Origin: Actinomycetota bacterium
GTDB taxonomy: Bacteria > Actinomycetota > Thermoleophilia > Gaiellales > Gaiellaceae
Length of the DNA stretch: 52,503 bases
Assembly: GCA_009702325.1 (NCBI GenBank)
Contig: WLID01000009.1
Span: 1 to 52,503, forward strand
Direction: 5' to 3'
Both the position numbers and the translations under genes were made by a program. Under the pieces are notes generated by a model. The model was not told the origin of the DNA. It ran no database searches and saw nothing but the letters and a program-made list of their open reading frames with translations. Of this stretch, positions 52,354 through 52,503 are shown piece after piece. Each line of letters opens with the position of its first letter. Positions within the stretch are counted from its first letter, which is position 1.

Positions 52354-52503
52354 TGCGTGCAAAACGCAGGCTGCAAAGGGGTTAGAGGCGAGCGGTCCGC
52401 GGTGTAGTGGCTTGGGGCTCTCGCGGCGCGCCGCGAGAGCCCCAAGCCACTACACCGCGGACCGCTCGCCTCTAACCCCTTTGCAGCCTGCGTTTTGCAC
52501 GCA
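52354..52503. repeat. perfect 150-base palindrome at the window end
   Basis: Two 75-base arms meet without a spacer at 52428/52429, and the right arm ends on the last base of the window. A perfect, loopless palindrome of this size is unstable in cells, so a foldback assembly artefact at a contig end is the simplest reading. The right arm then carries no new sequence. Confidence 0.9.

Noticed and set aside
52053..52445. Short open frames in the terminal non-coding region
   Set aside because: They run into the palindrome or overlap each other, lack motifs, and have no start-site support.

Overview
This is high-GC, gene-dense DNA, most likely from an actinobacterium and, by overall style, perhaps class Thermoleophilia. 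The class is an inference; the presence of coenzyme F420 biosynthesis genes (cofC, cofD, npdG, cofE) is the best taxonomic hint. I count 47 protein genes. Most sit in tight operons whose neighbours overlap by exactly 4 bases (ATGA or GTGA). I see no rRNA, tRNA, CRISPR array or insertion sequence. The last 150 bases form a perfect palindrome ending on the final base, so the right edge is probably an assembly contig end.

Bases 1 to about 46.3 kb form a surface-polysaccharide superlocus. Left to right: a UDP-glucuronate decarboxylase gene behind a possibly structured RNA; a minus-strand operon (O-antigen ligase-like protein, methyltransferase, epimerase, GT4); a divergent eight-gene plus operon (flippase, five GT4 enzymes, a polysaccharide deacetylase and a GNAT acetyltransferase); a minus pair (membrane glycosyltransferase and asparagine synthase-like amidotransferase) facing a plus pair (deacetylase-like protein and GH31 lipoprotein); an initiating sugar-phosphate transferase; a CgeB-like transferase; a GT2/DUF2304 module; a minus pair for a GDP-fucose-type sugar, in which the fucose synthase is fused to a large membrane protein; a second, MurJ-like flippase with a GT2; further GT4, GT2 and GT-C genes; a GT-C protein carrying a peptidoglycan-binding domain; a WecA-like transferase fused to a FlaA1/CapD-type nucleotide-binding module; and an ABC-2 exporter permease.

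From 46.4 kb the content turns partly to core metabolism: hemE, then the Wzt-type ATPase of the polysaccharide exporter with a small partner gene, then the F420 genes cofC-cofD-npdG-cofE, and about 465 bases of non-coding sequence.

Read together, the locus could make nucleotide sugars (UDP-xylose, a 4-epimerised UDP-sugar, a GDP-6-deoxyhexose), start chains on undecaprenyl phosphate with two different initiating enzymes, extend and decorate them (deacetylation, acetylation, methylation, amidation), and move them by two flippases and one ABC exporter. Nearly every operon head has a TA(N)3T hexamer 6 to 12 bases before the start codon and no evident Shine-Dalgarno sequence, which suggests widespread leaderless transcription. 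The most unusual items are the fucose synthase-membrane fusion with a repeat linker, the GT-C/peptidoglycan-binding fusion, the WecA/nucleotide-binding fusion, a GT4 gene that seems to start at AUU, divergent genes whose start codons overlap or nearly touch, and convergent genes that share one CTAG as both stop codons.
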